Shown: one piece after another, positions 7,434-15,299 of the stretch
Layout: each line of letters starts with the position of its first letter
Numbering within the stretch: the first letter of the stretch is position 1
Source: Corynebacterium variabile
GTDB lineage: Bacteria; Actinomycetota; Actinomycetes; Mycobacteriales; Mycobacteriaceae
DNA: 44,660 bases
Direction: 5' to 3'
NCBI RefSeq assembly: GCF_006539825.1
Contig: NZ_BJNT01000027.1
Location: 1-44,660 of the forward strand
Made by a program: the position numbers and the translations under genes
The notes under the pieces: model-generated
Database searches by the model: none
What the model saw: only the letters and a program-made list of their open reading frames with translations
Told to the model about the DNA's origin: nothing

Positions 7434-8566
7434 TGGAAGATTGCTCCATGACCTCCACCGGCACCACCCACGACATCAACCGCTACGACGCCGCCGCCCG
7501 ACGCTGGGCCGCCGAGGCCATCCGGAAGGTCCAGGCCGACCAGCAACGCTCGGCGGACACCCACCTGCTGAAGATGCCGCTGCCGGACGACTGGGGCGTG
7601 GACCTCTACCTCAAGGACGAGACCACACACCCGACCGGTTCGCTGAAGCACCGGCTGGCCCGGTCACTGTTCCTCTACGGCCTGGCAAACGGCTGGATCC
7701 GCGAGGACGCACCGGTGGTCGAGGCGTCCTCCGGATCCACGGCGATCTCCGAGGCGTACTTCGCCCGGCTCACCGGTGTCCCGTTCATCACTGTCGTCGC
7801 TGCGTCCACCAGTTCGGAGAAGGTGCGTCTGATCAGGTCCTACGGGGCAGAGGTGCGGTTCGTCGACGATGCGTCCACGGTGTACGCGGTGGCGGCCCGG
7901 ACCGCAGCGGAGACCGGTGGGCACTACATGGACCAGTTCACCTACGCCGAGCGGGCGACGGACTGGCGCGGGAACAACAACATCGCTGAGTCGATCTTCC
8001 GGCAGATGTCGATGGAGCGGTTCCCGGACCCGCGGTGGATCGTCGCCACCGCCGGCACGGGCGGCACCTCGTCGACCCTGGGGCGCTACGTCCGCTACAC
8101 CGGCCGGATGACCGGGCTGTGCGTCGCGGACCCGGAGAACTCCGCCTTCTTCCCCGCATGGTCTGCCGGCGACCGTTCCCTGGTCACCGACACCCCGTCC
8201 CGGATCGAGGGCATCGGACGCCAGCGGGTGGAGCCCAGTTTCACCGGCCCGGTCGTCGACCGGATGACGAGCGTTCCGGACGCCGCGGCGATCGGCACGG
8301 TCCACGCCCTGGAGCAGGTCACCGGTATCCGCGCCGGCGGCTCGACCGGGACCGGTCTGTGGGCGGCGCTGCGCCTGGTTGCCGAGATGAAGGACGCGGG
8401 GGAGCAGGGCAGCGTGGTCTCGCTGATCTGTGACTCCGGTGAGCGCTACCTCGACAAGTACTACTCGGACGCCTGGCTCGCTGAGCAGGGGATCGACGCT
8501 GCACCGTACCGGGACGGCGTCCTGAATTTCCTGGAGTCCGGAGACGCAGGAATGCTCACGGACTGA
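7433..8566 (+). CDS. PLP-dependent cysteine synthase/desulfhydrase family protein (Cds1-like)
   Basis: The 377-residue fold-type II PLP enzyme has the Schiff-base lysine in [10 protein letters not shown], a substrate-binding motif [15 protein letters not shown], and the phosphate-binding glycine loop [14 protein letters not shown]. It resembles the actinobacterial group containing the M. tuberculosis cysteine desulfhydrase Cds1. No regulatory CBS domain is present. Its ATG at 7433 overlaps the TGA of the DUF1445 gene; ATG 7448 with GGAAG upstream is an equally reasonable start. Grouping with 5-oxoproline genes is unusual; a role in amino-acid release or detoxification is conceivable but unproven. 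Its 3' end overlaps the convergent regulator gene by 11 nt. Confidence 0.82.
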   Translation: MEDCSMTSTGTTHDINRYDAAARRWAAEAIRKVQADQQRSADTHLLKMPLPDDWGVDLYLKDETTHPTGSLKHRLARSLFLYGLANGWIREDAPVVEASSGSTAISEAYFARLTGVPFITVVAASTSSEKVRLIRSYGAEVRFVDDASTVYAVAARTAAETGGHYMDQFTYAERATDWRGNNNIAESIFRQMSMERFPDPRWIVATAGTGGTSSTLGRYVRYTGRMTGLCVADPENSAFFPAWSAGDRSLVTDTPSRIEGIGRQRVEPSFTGPVVDRMTSVPDAAAIGTVHALEQVTGIRAGGSTGTGLWAALRLVAEMKDAGEQGSVVSLICDSGERYLDKYYSDAWLAEQGIDAAPYRDGVLNFLESGDAGMLTD

Positions 8567-9176
8567 CCGTCGACGCCAGGGATTCCCCGGTCTCCGCCAG
8601 GGACGCGCGCAGCGTCGATGCCGCACCTGCCCGGTCACCGGTCCGTAGCAGGGTGACGACCTGCCGGTTTACAGGGACAAACTCATCGTGGAAGCCCGGA
8701 CGGTTCCGCTCGACAGTGAGAAACACCAGGCGCATCCGGGCGAGCAGCCGGTCCATCTCCTCGTTGAGGAGTGTGGAGCCGGCGGACTCCACGACGGTCC
8801 GGTGGAAGAACTGGTTCGCCAGGGCGGTCTCTGCCGAAGACGACTCAGACACCGAAACTTCCGCGTCGGTGACGATCCGGTCGAGGGCGTCCACGTCAAG
8901 GGCGTCCCCCCACAGCAGCGCGCCGGGTTCGACCACGGCACGCGCCCGGTAGAGATTCCGGATGTCCTCGGAGCCGGGGGACGCGATGAAGACGCCTCGG
9001 TTGGGGATCCGGTCGACGATGCCGTCGGCGGCGAGGGCGGCAAAGCCCTCACGCAGGGTGTTGCGGGAGATCCCCAGCTTGTCGGCGACGGCGACTTCGT
9101 TGAGCTTCTCGCCGGGGGAGTATTCACCGGCGGACACGGCATGCCGCAGGACGGCGGCGACGGACTGGGCACGCAT
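8556..9176 (-). CDS. GntR-family transcriptional regulator, FCD type
   Basis: The 206-residue protein has an N-terminal winged helix-turn-helix (roughly residues 5-70; [23 protein letters not shown] is spread over the recognition region) and a helical C-terminal FCD-like ligand domain with acidic and histidine residues such as [11 protein letters not shown] regulators bind small carboxylates and commonly recognise TTGT-type palindromes, matching the TTGTTGAACAA sites at 5317-5355 and 14539-14555. It is therefore the best candidate regulator of both arms of the 5-oxoproline locus. The ATG at 9176 was chosen because TACACT (9189-9184) lies exactly 7 nt upstream, consistent with a leaderless mRNA; a longer form from 9218 is possible. 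Confidence 0.85.
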   Translation of the reverse strand: MRAQSVAAVLRHAVSAGEYSPGEKLNEVAVADKLGISRNTLREGFAALAADGIVDRIPNRGVFIASPGSEDIRNLYRARAVVEPGALLWGDALDVDALDRIVTDAEVSVSESSSAETALANQFFHRTVVESAGSTLLNEEMDRLLARMRLVFLTVERNRPGFHDEFVPVNRQVVTLLRTGDRAGAASTLRASLAETGESLASTVSP

Positions 9177-9183
9177 GGTGGTC

Positions 9184-9230
9184 AGTGTAGCGGGGTGTGC
9201 GGGGTGATCCCGGGACATCACCCGTAGAGT
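9184..9230. promoter_or_regulatory. Divergent leaderless promoters for the GntR and P-loop genes
   Basis: TACACT (9189-9184, minus) stands 7 nt from ATG 9176, and TAGAGT (9225-9230, plus) stands 7 nt from GTG 9238. Both spacings suit transcription starting at the initiation codon. The operator-like TTGTTGAACAA palindrome is not seen here, so autoregulation of the GntR gene is not evident. Confidence 0.5.
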
Positions 9231-9237
9231 CGGCCGG

Positions 9238-9735
9238 GTGACAGTCGACAGAGTTCCAGTGCCCCGCGTCGTGATGATGTGCGGGCCTGGCGGCGCAGGC
9301 AAGACGACCTACGCGAAAGGTCTGGAGGCTGACGGTTGGACGCGACTCTCCTTCGAGGTCGAGTTCTGGAACCGTGGCGTCACCACATTGCCCTCCGCTG
9401 AAGTGGTCGCGGAGGTGTCGGCGGAGCTCAAGGCTCGCCTGCTGCGCCTGATTGCCGCGGGCGAGGACGTGGTACTCGACTTCGGGTTCTGGTTCCGGCG
9501 GCAGCGCGATGAGTACCGCGCACTTCTCGCACCGCAGGGCATCGTGCCCGTGACCGTCTACATCGCGACCAGCCTCAGTACCATCCTGAGCCGGATCGAC
9601 CGGAGGCACGGTAGTCAGGCGGACGACTGGCCTCTCACAGAACAGACGGCGACGGAGTACTTCGAGCGGTTCGAGCCGCCGTCTCCGGAGGAGGGCCCGC
9701 TCGACGTGATCGCTGATTCCGACGGGTCGATCTAG
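9238..9735 (+). CDS. Small P-loop ATPase/kinase-like protein
   Basis: The 165-residue protein has a Walker A motif GPGGAGKTTYAKG near residue 20, followed by a beta strand and the Walker B-like VVLDFGFWFRRQRDEYR around residue 80. This is the pattern of small AAA/zeta-toxin-like or Chloramphenicol-phosphotransferase-like kinases that phosphorylate small molecules. A C-terminal lid arginine, SRIDRRHG, is present. The GTG at 9238 is preceded by TAGAGT with a 7-nt spacer, pointing to a leaderless message. It stands alone between the two arms of the 5-oxoproline locus with no operon partner. No antitoxin-like neighbour is seen, so a zeta toxin role is not supported. Confidence 0.75.
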   Translation: MTVDRVPVPRVVMMCGPGGAGKTTYAKGLEADGWTRLSFEVEFWNRGVTTLPSAEVVAEVSAELKARLLRLIAAGEDVVLDFGFWFRRQRDEYRALLAPQGIVPVTVYIATSLSTILSRIDRRHGSQADDWPLTEQTATEYFERFEPPSPEEGPLDVIADSDGSI

Positions 9736-9777
9736 CCTGGCGATCTGGCCTGGCGTCGACGGTTTACTGAGATTCCC

Positions 9778-10350
9778 TCACCGGTCGCTCCGTCTGTACT
9801 CCTCGACGATGACGCCGGAGTCGAAACTACGGCACCGCTCCAGGTCGAAGTTCACGGTCGTGGCGGCCATATGACCGAACAATCGGATCCCGTCTCCGAG
9901 GACGAGCGGATTGCGTTTGAGGATGAGACGGTCGATCTCAGGCAGCAGCACGCCTGCCAGGTCACCACCGCCACAGAGGTAGATGTCCTTCCCCTGCTCC
10001 TGCTTGAGTTCACGCACGGTCTCCAGGGCGTCGGCGGTGAAGGTCACGTCCACCGTGGCGTCCTTGTGCGTGCGCGTCGCGACGTACTCCCGGAGGTGGG
10101 CGTAAGGGCGTTCGATGCCTTCGGCGAGTGCCACCGCGTAGCTGTTCCAGCCCTGGATCACCGTGTCGAACCTGTCCAGCGGAGCGTCCATCCCGATCGC
10201 GGACAGGACATGGGCGGGGACGGCGTCGGTGAACTCGCTGAGGAGAACAGGCATGTGGTCACCTTCGACGGGGAAGGCGTCGAAGTTCCCGTCCGGTGCG
10301 GCGATGTATCCGTCCAGTGATACTGCGACGTAGTAGACCAGGTCTCTCAT
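9778..10350 (-). CDS. RibD C-terminal/dihydrofolate reductase-like protein
   Basis: The 190-residue protein starts MRDLVYYVAVSLDGYIAAPDG, the classical opening of the RibD-C/DHFR-like family, and ends with LILKRNPLVLGDGIRLFG, the nucleotide-binding half typical of stand-alone members. A glycine-rich IYLCGGGDLAG strand-turn lies at residues about 125-135. These proteins bind NADPH; their substrates are mostly unknown and they are not replacements for folate or riboflavin enzymes. ATG 10350 was chosen by alignment to the family start; a TTG at 10386 would add 12 unaligned residues. It lies downstream of the carboxylase operon on the same strand but has no obvious functional link to it. Confidence 0.82.
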   Translation of the reverse strand: MRDLVYYVAVSLDGYIAAPDGNFDAFPVEGDHMPVLLSEFTDAVPAHVLSAIGMDAPLDRFDTVIQGWNSYAVALAEGIERPYAHLREYVATRTHKDATVDVTFTADALETVRELKQEQGKDIYLCGGGDLAGVLLPEIDRLILKRNPLVLGDGIRLFGHMAATTVNFDLERCRSFDSGVIVEEYRRSDR

Positions 10351-10417
10351 CACGGTTCCCGTCAGTGCGTAGGCGGTGTCTGTCAACGGATACCGCCCAC
10401 GTTACTGACAGCGGGCC

Positions 10418-12199
10418 CTACTCCACAGCCCCCAGCACCGCGCCACGTGCGGCATGGGCGCCGGCGTTCAGCGTGATGTGCAGGACGCCGTCCGCCGGGG
10501 CGGTGACGGCACGCTCCATCTTCATCGCCTCGATCGCGACGACCGTGTCGCCCTTGCTGACCTGCGCACCGTCGTCGACCTTCCATTCGACGACGGTGCC
10601 GTCGAAGGGGGAGGTCACCGGGGTTCCTGACACGGCGGAGGCAGCGGACGCCTCGGAAGCCGCCGGCGCAGCAGACCCTGCACCTGCACCGCTGACCACC
10701 GAACCGAGCACCCCGGCAGGGATCCCGACCCGGTGCAGTCGACCGTCGATCTCCACCGAGATCTCGGTGCGCTCGATGTAGGCATCCTCGATATCCCCGC
10801 CGGTCGCGGCACCGGGAACGTAGTGGGAGTCCACCCAGTCGGTGTAGACGCCGAACTCGCCGGCGGATCCGTCAGAAGCCACCGCAGTGAACTCCGGGGC
10901 ACGGACATGGTCGCGGTGGAACGGCAGCACCGTGCGCACACCGGTGATCACGAACTCGTCCAGCGCAGCCCGGGCACGGCGCAGCGCCACATCGCGGGTC
11001 GGACCCCACACGATGAGCTTGCCGAGCATCGAGTCGTAGAAGCCCGGGATCGTGGAACCGGACACCACGCCGGCATCCACCCGGATCCCCGGACCCGTCG
11101 GGACGCGGAACTCGGTCACCGTGCCGGGGCAGGGGACGAAGCCGTTGGCGACGTCTTCAGCGTTGATCCGGAACTCGATGGCGTGGCCGGAGGACGCCGG
11201 GTCCAGCGGTTCTCCCGCAGCAATCCAGCTCAGCTCCTCACCGAAGGCGATACGGAACTGCTCGGCGACGATGTCCACCCCGCTGGTCACCTCGGTGACC
11301 GGGTGCTCGACCTGCACACGTGTGTTGACCTCCAGGAAGGAGACCGTCCCGTCGGCGGCGACGATGAACTCCACCGTGCCTGCACCGACATATCCGGCCG
11401 CGGCACATATCGACCTCGCCCCCTCGGTGATCTGCTCACGCTGACCAGTCGTCAGGAACGGCGCCGGTGCCTCCTCGACGAGCTTCTGGAACCGACGCTG
11501 CGTCGAGCAGTCGCGTAGGCCGACCACCGAGACATGGCCGTGGGTGTCCGCCAGGACCTGGGCTTCGACATGCCGCGGGGTCTCAAGGAATTTCTCGACG
11601 AAGCACTCGGTGCGTCCGAAAGCCTCGCCCGCCTCACGGCCGGCGGAGAGGAAGGCGTCCTCCACCGCGTCGAGTCCGTCCTCGCGGGTCACGATCTTCA
11701 GCCCGCGACCGCCACCGCCGAACGCGGCCTTGATGACGACAGGCAGACCGTGCTCTTCAGCGAAGGCGTGCGCCTCCTCCCAGGACTGCAGCGGTTCGGA
11801 GGTGCCCGGGGCCAGCGGTGCTCCCACCGACTCCGCGAGCTGACGGGCGGCCATCTTGTCGCCCAGGGTGTCGATGGTCTCCGGGGTCGGACCGATCCAG
11901 GTCATCCCGGCGTCCGCCACGGCACGCGCGAAGTCCGCGTTCTCCGACAGGAAGCCGTAGCCGGGGTGGACGCAGTCCGCGCCGACGCGTGCGGCGATGT
12001 CCAGCAGCGCGGGGATGTTCATGTACGTCTGCGCGCCGGTGGTGCCCTTCAGCGCCCAGGCTTCGTCGGCGACGCGGGTGTGCAGTGCGTCGGCGTCGGC
12101 TGAAGAGTAGACGGCGACCGACCGGATGCCGAGGTCGCGGGCGGCGCGGGCGATCCGGACGGCGATCTCGCCGCGGTTGGCGATGAGGACGGTGGTCAT
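10418..12199 (-). CDS. accC: Biotin carboxylase fused to a biotin carboxyl carrier domain
   Basis: The 593-residue protein contains the biotin carboxylase N-domain (LIANRGEIAVRIARA), the ATP-grasp glycine loop KAAFGGGGRGLKIV near residue 160, the signature EVNTRVQVEHPVTE near 295, and a C-terminal BCCP domain with the biotinylation site EAMKMERA near residue 550. It loads CO2 onto its own biotin using ATP and bicarbonate. No acyl-CoA carboxyltransferase gene is nearby. Its ATG overlaps the stop of the PxpB-PxpC fusion by 4 nt (ATGA). KipI and KipA domains are homologous to the carboxyltransferase part of urea carboxylase, so this protein may serve as the carboxylase half of a related complex; that is inference. 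Confidence 0.9.
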   Translation of the reverse strand: MTTVLIANRGEIAVRIARAARDLGIRSVAVYSSADADALHTRVADEAWALKGTTGAQTYMNIPALLDIAARVGADCVHPGYGFLSENADFARAVADAGMTWIGPTPETIDTLGDKMAARQLAESVGAPLAPGTSEPLQSWEEAHAFAEEHGLPVVIKAAFGGGGRGLKIVTREDGLDAVEDAFLSAGREAGEAFGRTECFVEKFLETPRHVEAQVLADTHGHVSVVGLRDCSTQRRFQKLVEEAPAPFLTTGQREQITEGARSICAAAGYVGAGTVEFIVAADGTVSFLEVNTRVQVEHPVTEVTSGVDIVAEQFRIAFGEELSWIAAGEPLDPASSGHAIEFRINAEDVANGFVPCPGTVTEFRVPTGPGIRVDAGVVSGSTIPGFYDSMLGKLIVWGPTRDVALRRARAALDEFVITGVRTVLPFHRDHVRAPEFTAVASDGSAGEFGVYTDWVDSHYVPGAATGGDIEDAYIERTEISVEIDGRLHRVGIPAGVLGSVVSGAGAGSAAPAASEASAASAVSGTPVTSPFDGTVVEWKVDDGAQVSKGDTVVAIEAMKMERAVTAPADGVLHITLNAGAHAARGAVLGAVE

Positions 12200-13752
12200 G
12201 AGAACTCCTGGTCTGGCTGACGGTATTCGACGAAGGTGACCTGCGCACCGGGCGCGAGCTGCGCGGCGGCGTCGAGGTCCTCGGGGATGACGGTGGCGAT
12301 GACGGGGTAGCCGCCGGTGACGGCATGGTCGCGGAGGAACACGACCGGTTCGCCGTTCGGAGGCACCTGGACCGACCCGGCGATCATGCCCTCGCTGGGC
12401 AGTTCGCCCTCATGGTCGCGGGTCACGGGATCCTCGCCGGTGAGTCGCAGGCCCACCCGGTTCGAGGTCGCGCTGACGGCCCACGTCGCGCCGGTCAGTG
12501 CCTTGACCCCCTCGGCGAACCAGTCGTCGCGGGGACCGGGGACGACGCGCAGGACGCCGTCGGTACGCACCGGTGCATCGACACGTCGGACGCTGCCGCG
12601 CGCCGGGCCGGCGTACACGGTGTCGCCGGGTTCCATCGGCGCCGGACCCAGCCCGGAGAGCAGGTCGGTGGAGGTCGACCCCAGCACGGATTCGGCGACC
12701 ACGCCGCCGCGCACCCCGATGTAGCTGCGCAGACCTTCGGTCGCACTGTCGACCGTGAGTTCGGACCCCGCGCCCAGCAGCAGCGGGACGCCGCGGTCCT
12801 TCGCCGTGCCGTTGACACTGACCGTGGCCACGGCGCCGGTGACGACGACAACAGTCTCGACCAGCGCGGTGAGGGTCAGTCCACCGATGCTCTCCAGCAC
12901 CGCGGCGTCCCGGCTGTTGCCGAGTGCCTCATTCGCGGCCTGTGCGGAGCCACGGTCAGCCGCACCCGAGCCGGTGACGCCCAGGTCACCGAACCCGTGG
13001 CGTCCGGCGTCCTCGACGAGGACCTGCAGCCCCGGATCATCGACGCGCAACACGGGGCGCCGGGGACCGCTGACCACGTTCTTCCTCGTGGATGTTGCGA
13101 CCTCGACCCGCTCGGTGACGGCGCGGTAGTGCACCCGGTCGCCGGGGGAGAGCAGGGCAGGGGACTCATTCGTGCCGTCCCAGAAGGGTTGTGTGGTCGA
13201 TCCGATGAGCTGCCAGCCGCCGGGGGAAGTCCGCGGGTAGACCGCGGAGAAATCCCCGGCCAGGGCGACGGACCGGTCCGGTACCGCAGGACGTGGCGTG
13301 GGATGCCGTGGCACGTCGAGCGCGCGTGTGGCGTCCTCCGGGACGCAGTAGGTGAATCCGGGGGCGAAGCCGCCGAAGGCCGCGGTCCACACCGTGGTGG
13401 TGTGCCAGTCGATGAGCGCGTCGCGGGTCATCGACAGTGAGCCGGCCAGAGTGTCCAGGTCTGTGGTTCCGGAGCCGTCGTAGATGACGTCGACGGTGAT
13501 GTCCCGGGGTTCGTCGGACGTGGCGTCCCCCGGGAGAAAACCCGGGAGGATGCCACGGGCGGCGTCGGCGGCAGAAGCGGACCCGAAGCGGACCAGAACG
13601 GTGCGCGCGGCGGCGCCGACGGAGGTCTGACCGGGCAGGGGAGCGCTGCTCAGGGCGGCGTGCCAGGCCATGGCGGTGGCGAGGTCGGGCAGGTCGACGA
13701 GCAGCGCCCGGGTGCCGGCCCGGTGGACAGGGACTGCGGCGGGGACGGTCAC
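12196..13752 (-). CDS. pxpBC: 5-oxoprolinase subunit B-C fusion (KipI-KipA)
   Basis: The 518-residue protein joins two families usually encoded separately. Residues about 10-215 form the KipI/PxpB (AHS1) domain, with FGGFAPGFTYCVPE and PRTSPGGWQLIGST. Residues about 230-510 form the KipA/PxpC (AHS2) domain, with LQVLVEDAGRHGFGDLGVTGSGAAD spread around 245-265 and VGLRLTG and PSEGMIAGSVQVPPNG later. PxpA, PxpB and PxpC together hydrolyse 5-oxoproline to glutamate with ATP. The GTG start overlaps the pxpA stop by 4 nt (GTGA) and its own stop overlaps the carboxylase start, so the three proteins are translationally coupled and probably form a complex. Confidence 0.9.
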   Translation of the reverse strand: MTVPAAVPVHRAGTRALLVDLPDLATAMAWHAALSSAPLPGQTSVGAAARTVLVRFGSASAADAARGILPGFLPGDATSDEPRDITVDVIYDGSGTTDLDTLAGSLSMTRDALIDWHTTTVWTAAFGGFAPGFTYCVPEDATRALDVPRHPTPRPAVPDRSVALAGDFSAVYPRTSPGGWQLIGSTTQPFWDGTNESPALLSPGDRVHYRAVTERVEVATSTRKNVVSGPRRPVLRVDDPGLQVLVEDAGRHGFGDLGVTGSGAADRGSAQAANEALGNSRDAAVLESIGGLTLTALVETVVVVTGAVATVSVNGTAKDRGVPLLLGAGSELTVDSATEGLRSYIGVRGGVVAESVLGSTSTDLLSGLGPAPMEPGDTVYAGPARGSVRRVDAPVRTDGVLRVVPGPRDDWFAEGVKALTGATWAVSATSNRVGLRLTGEDPVTRDHEGELPSEGMIAGSVQVPPNGEPVVFLRDHAVTGGYPVIATVIPEDLDAAAQLAPGAQVTFVEYRQPDQEFS

Positions 13753-14507
13753 AGGAAGCTCTTGATCTCGATGCCGTCCTCGCCGAGCGCCTTCACGATG
13801 CTCTGTGCCAGAGCGACGGAGTCCGGCGAATCGCCGTGGACGCAGACGGACTCGGCGTCCACCTTGAGCACCGTGCCGTCGAAGGCGGTGATCGACCCGT
13901 CCTCGGCGACCTGGCGGATACGGGCGGCGACGAACTCCGGGTCCGGGACAACGGCGTTCGGCAGGGTGCGGGAGACCAGGGTGCCGTCCGGGTTGTAGTT
14001 GCGGTCGGCGAAGGCCTCGCGGATGACGCGCAGGCCCTTCTTCTCGGCGATGTCCACGGCGACGCCGCCCGGGAGCAGCATGACCGGGATATCCGCGGAG
14101 AATGCGTGGATGCCGTCGATCACGGCGTGGGCCTGGGCCTCGTGGTGGACGATGGTGTTGTAGAGCGCGCCGTGGGGCTTCACGTAGCGGACCTCGGTGC
14201 CGTAGCGGTGGGCGAGGGCCTCGAGGGCGCCGATCTGGTAGAGCACCTCATCGGCGAGCCGGGCCGGATCGATCTCCATGTTGGTGCGGCCGAAGTTGGC
14301 CGGGTCGTTGTAGCCGATGTGGGCGCCGACGGCGACGCCCCGCTCGGCGGCGGCCCGGACCGTGTCAGCGATGGAGTGCGGGTCTCCGGCGTGGAACCCG
14401 GTGGCGACGTTGGCGCTGGTGACCAGCTGGATCATGGCGTGGTCGTCAGCGACGGCGACACCGTTGGTGGTCTCGCCGAGGTCGGAGTTGAGGTCGATGA
14501 CGGGCAT
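13749..14507 (-). CDS. pxpA: 5-oxoprolinase subunit A (LamB/YcsF family)
   Basis: The 252-residue protein starts MPVIDLNSDLGETTNG, the diagnostic YcsF opening with the metal-site-like aspartates, and continues with ANVATGFHAGDP, HIGYNDPANFGR and YVKPHGALYN. Length and motifs are complete for the family. With PxpB and PxpC it converts the damage product and glutathione-cycle metabolite 5-oxoproline to glutamate. The ATG at 14507 has an AGGAGG ribosome binding site; upstream in-frame extension would run through the operator and is rejected. It is the first gene of an operon with the PxpB-C fusion and the biotin carboxylase. Confidence 0.93.
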   Translation of the reverse strand: MPVIDLNSDLGETTNGVAVADDHAMIQLVTSANVATGFHAGDPHSIADTVRAAAERGVAVGAHIGYNDPANFGRTNMEIDPARLADEVLYQIGALEALAHRYGTEVRYVKPHGALYNTIVHHEAQAHAVIDGIHAFSADIPVMLLPGGVAVDIAEKKGLRVIREAFADRNYNPDGTLVSRTLPNAVVPDPEFVAARIRQVAEDGSITAFDGTVLKVDAESVCVHGDSPDSVALAQSIVKALGEDGIEIKSFL

Positions 14508-14538
14508 GGTGGGCCTCCTGTGGTGCTGCGCCAGGGTC

Positions 14539-14563
14539 GGATTGTTGAACAATCCAAACTCTA
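14539..14563 (-). promoter_or_regulatory. pxpA promoter with perfect GntR-type operator
   Basis: GGATTGTTGAACAATCC (14539-14555) has perfect 8-bp arms around one central base. A -10-like TAGAGT lies at 14563-14558 on the minus strand, so transcription would begin near 14550, inside the palindrome. The core is identical to the operator before the transporter gene at 5339-5355. This arrangement fits repression by the locally encoded GntR-FCD protein. The remaining sequence up to 14632 holds nothing else recognisable. Confidence 0.65.
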
Positions 14564-14632
14564 GTGCATCAACGTGGGCTGCGCCACAGGAGAACCGTAG
14601 GAATGTGGATGGAACCACGGGTGGCTGGGGGA

Positions 14633-15271
14633 CTACAGCTCGATCATCCGGCGCTTCGAGGCCGAGACCTCGTCGACGCGTCCGACCAGGCCCTCGAGCT
14701 TCTTCCACTGGCGGTCGGAGACAGCCTTCTCCGCCGAGGCGATGACCGCACGGTCCTTCGTCCCCCAGGCCACCGGCATCGGGGAGATCTCCTCCCAGTG
14801 GTTCCGGTTACGGGTCGTCCGCATCCCGGTGACCGCCATCGACGGCACCTTCTCGCCGACGATGCGCCGGATCCCCGGCACCGAGGTCACGGTCCGCACC
14901 GCCAGGGCAGGAGTGGCCGGCTCACCGGAGCCGGGCACGGCGGTGTCCACCAGTGACAGCAGGACGACATCGCGCGGGTTGACCTTCGCCACGACCGTCG
15001 GCACCAGGTCGTAGTTGTCGTAGTAGGACTGCGGGGTACCCAGCTGCTTCGGCATCACCGGCACCATGACGAAGCACAGCAGGGCCATGATGCCGGTGGC
15101 GATGCCGATGACGACGGTCAGTCCCGACCCGATGAGGACCAGGATCACGGTCGCCACCAGGAACAGGACCCCGAGGATCGCCGCGGACCACTGGAACCGC
15201 TTCGCGTCCCGGAAGAACTCGTTGTGGGTGCGGGCGAACGTCTCGTCCACGGTGAAGTTGAACTCGGTCAC
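14633..15271 (-). CDS. Membrane protein, DUF3239-like
   Basis: The 212-residue protein has a short cytoplasmic start (residues 1-28), two adjacent transmembrane helices (about 29-75, AAILGVLFLVATVILVLIG and the following segment), then a soluble domain with NPRDVVLLSLVDTAVPG and RTVTSVPGIRRIVGEKVPSMA. This looks like the corynebacterial DUF3239 family; no function is known and the family name is from memory. The GTG at 15271 follows GAGGG; the preceding in-frame region is arginine-rich and non-conserved in appearance. It lies immediately downstream of the helicase gene on the same strand with a 28-nt gap. Confidence 0.7.
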   Translation of the reverse strand: MTEFNFTVDETFARTHNEFFRDAKRFQWSAAILGVLFLVATVILVLIGSGLTVVIGIATGIMALLCFVMVPVMPKQLGTPQSYYDNYDLVPTVVAKVNPRDVVLLSLVDTAVPGSGEPATPALAVRTVTSVPGIRRIVGEKVPSMAVTGMRTTRNRNHWEEISPMPVAWGTKDRAVIASAEKAVSDRQWKKLEGLVGRVDEVSASKRRMIEL

Positions 15272-15299
15272 TGGAATAACCCTCTGAACCTCGTGACCT

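Noticed and set aside
9238..9735. Zeta-toxin assignment for the small P-loop protein
   Set aside because: No antitoxin gene is adjacent and only the general P-loop kinase pattern is visible.
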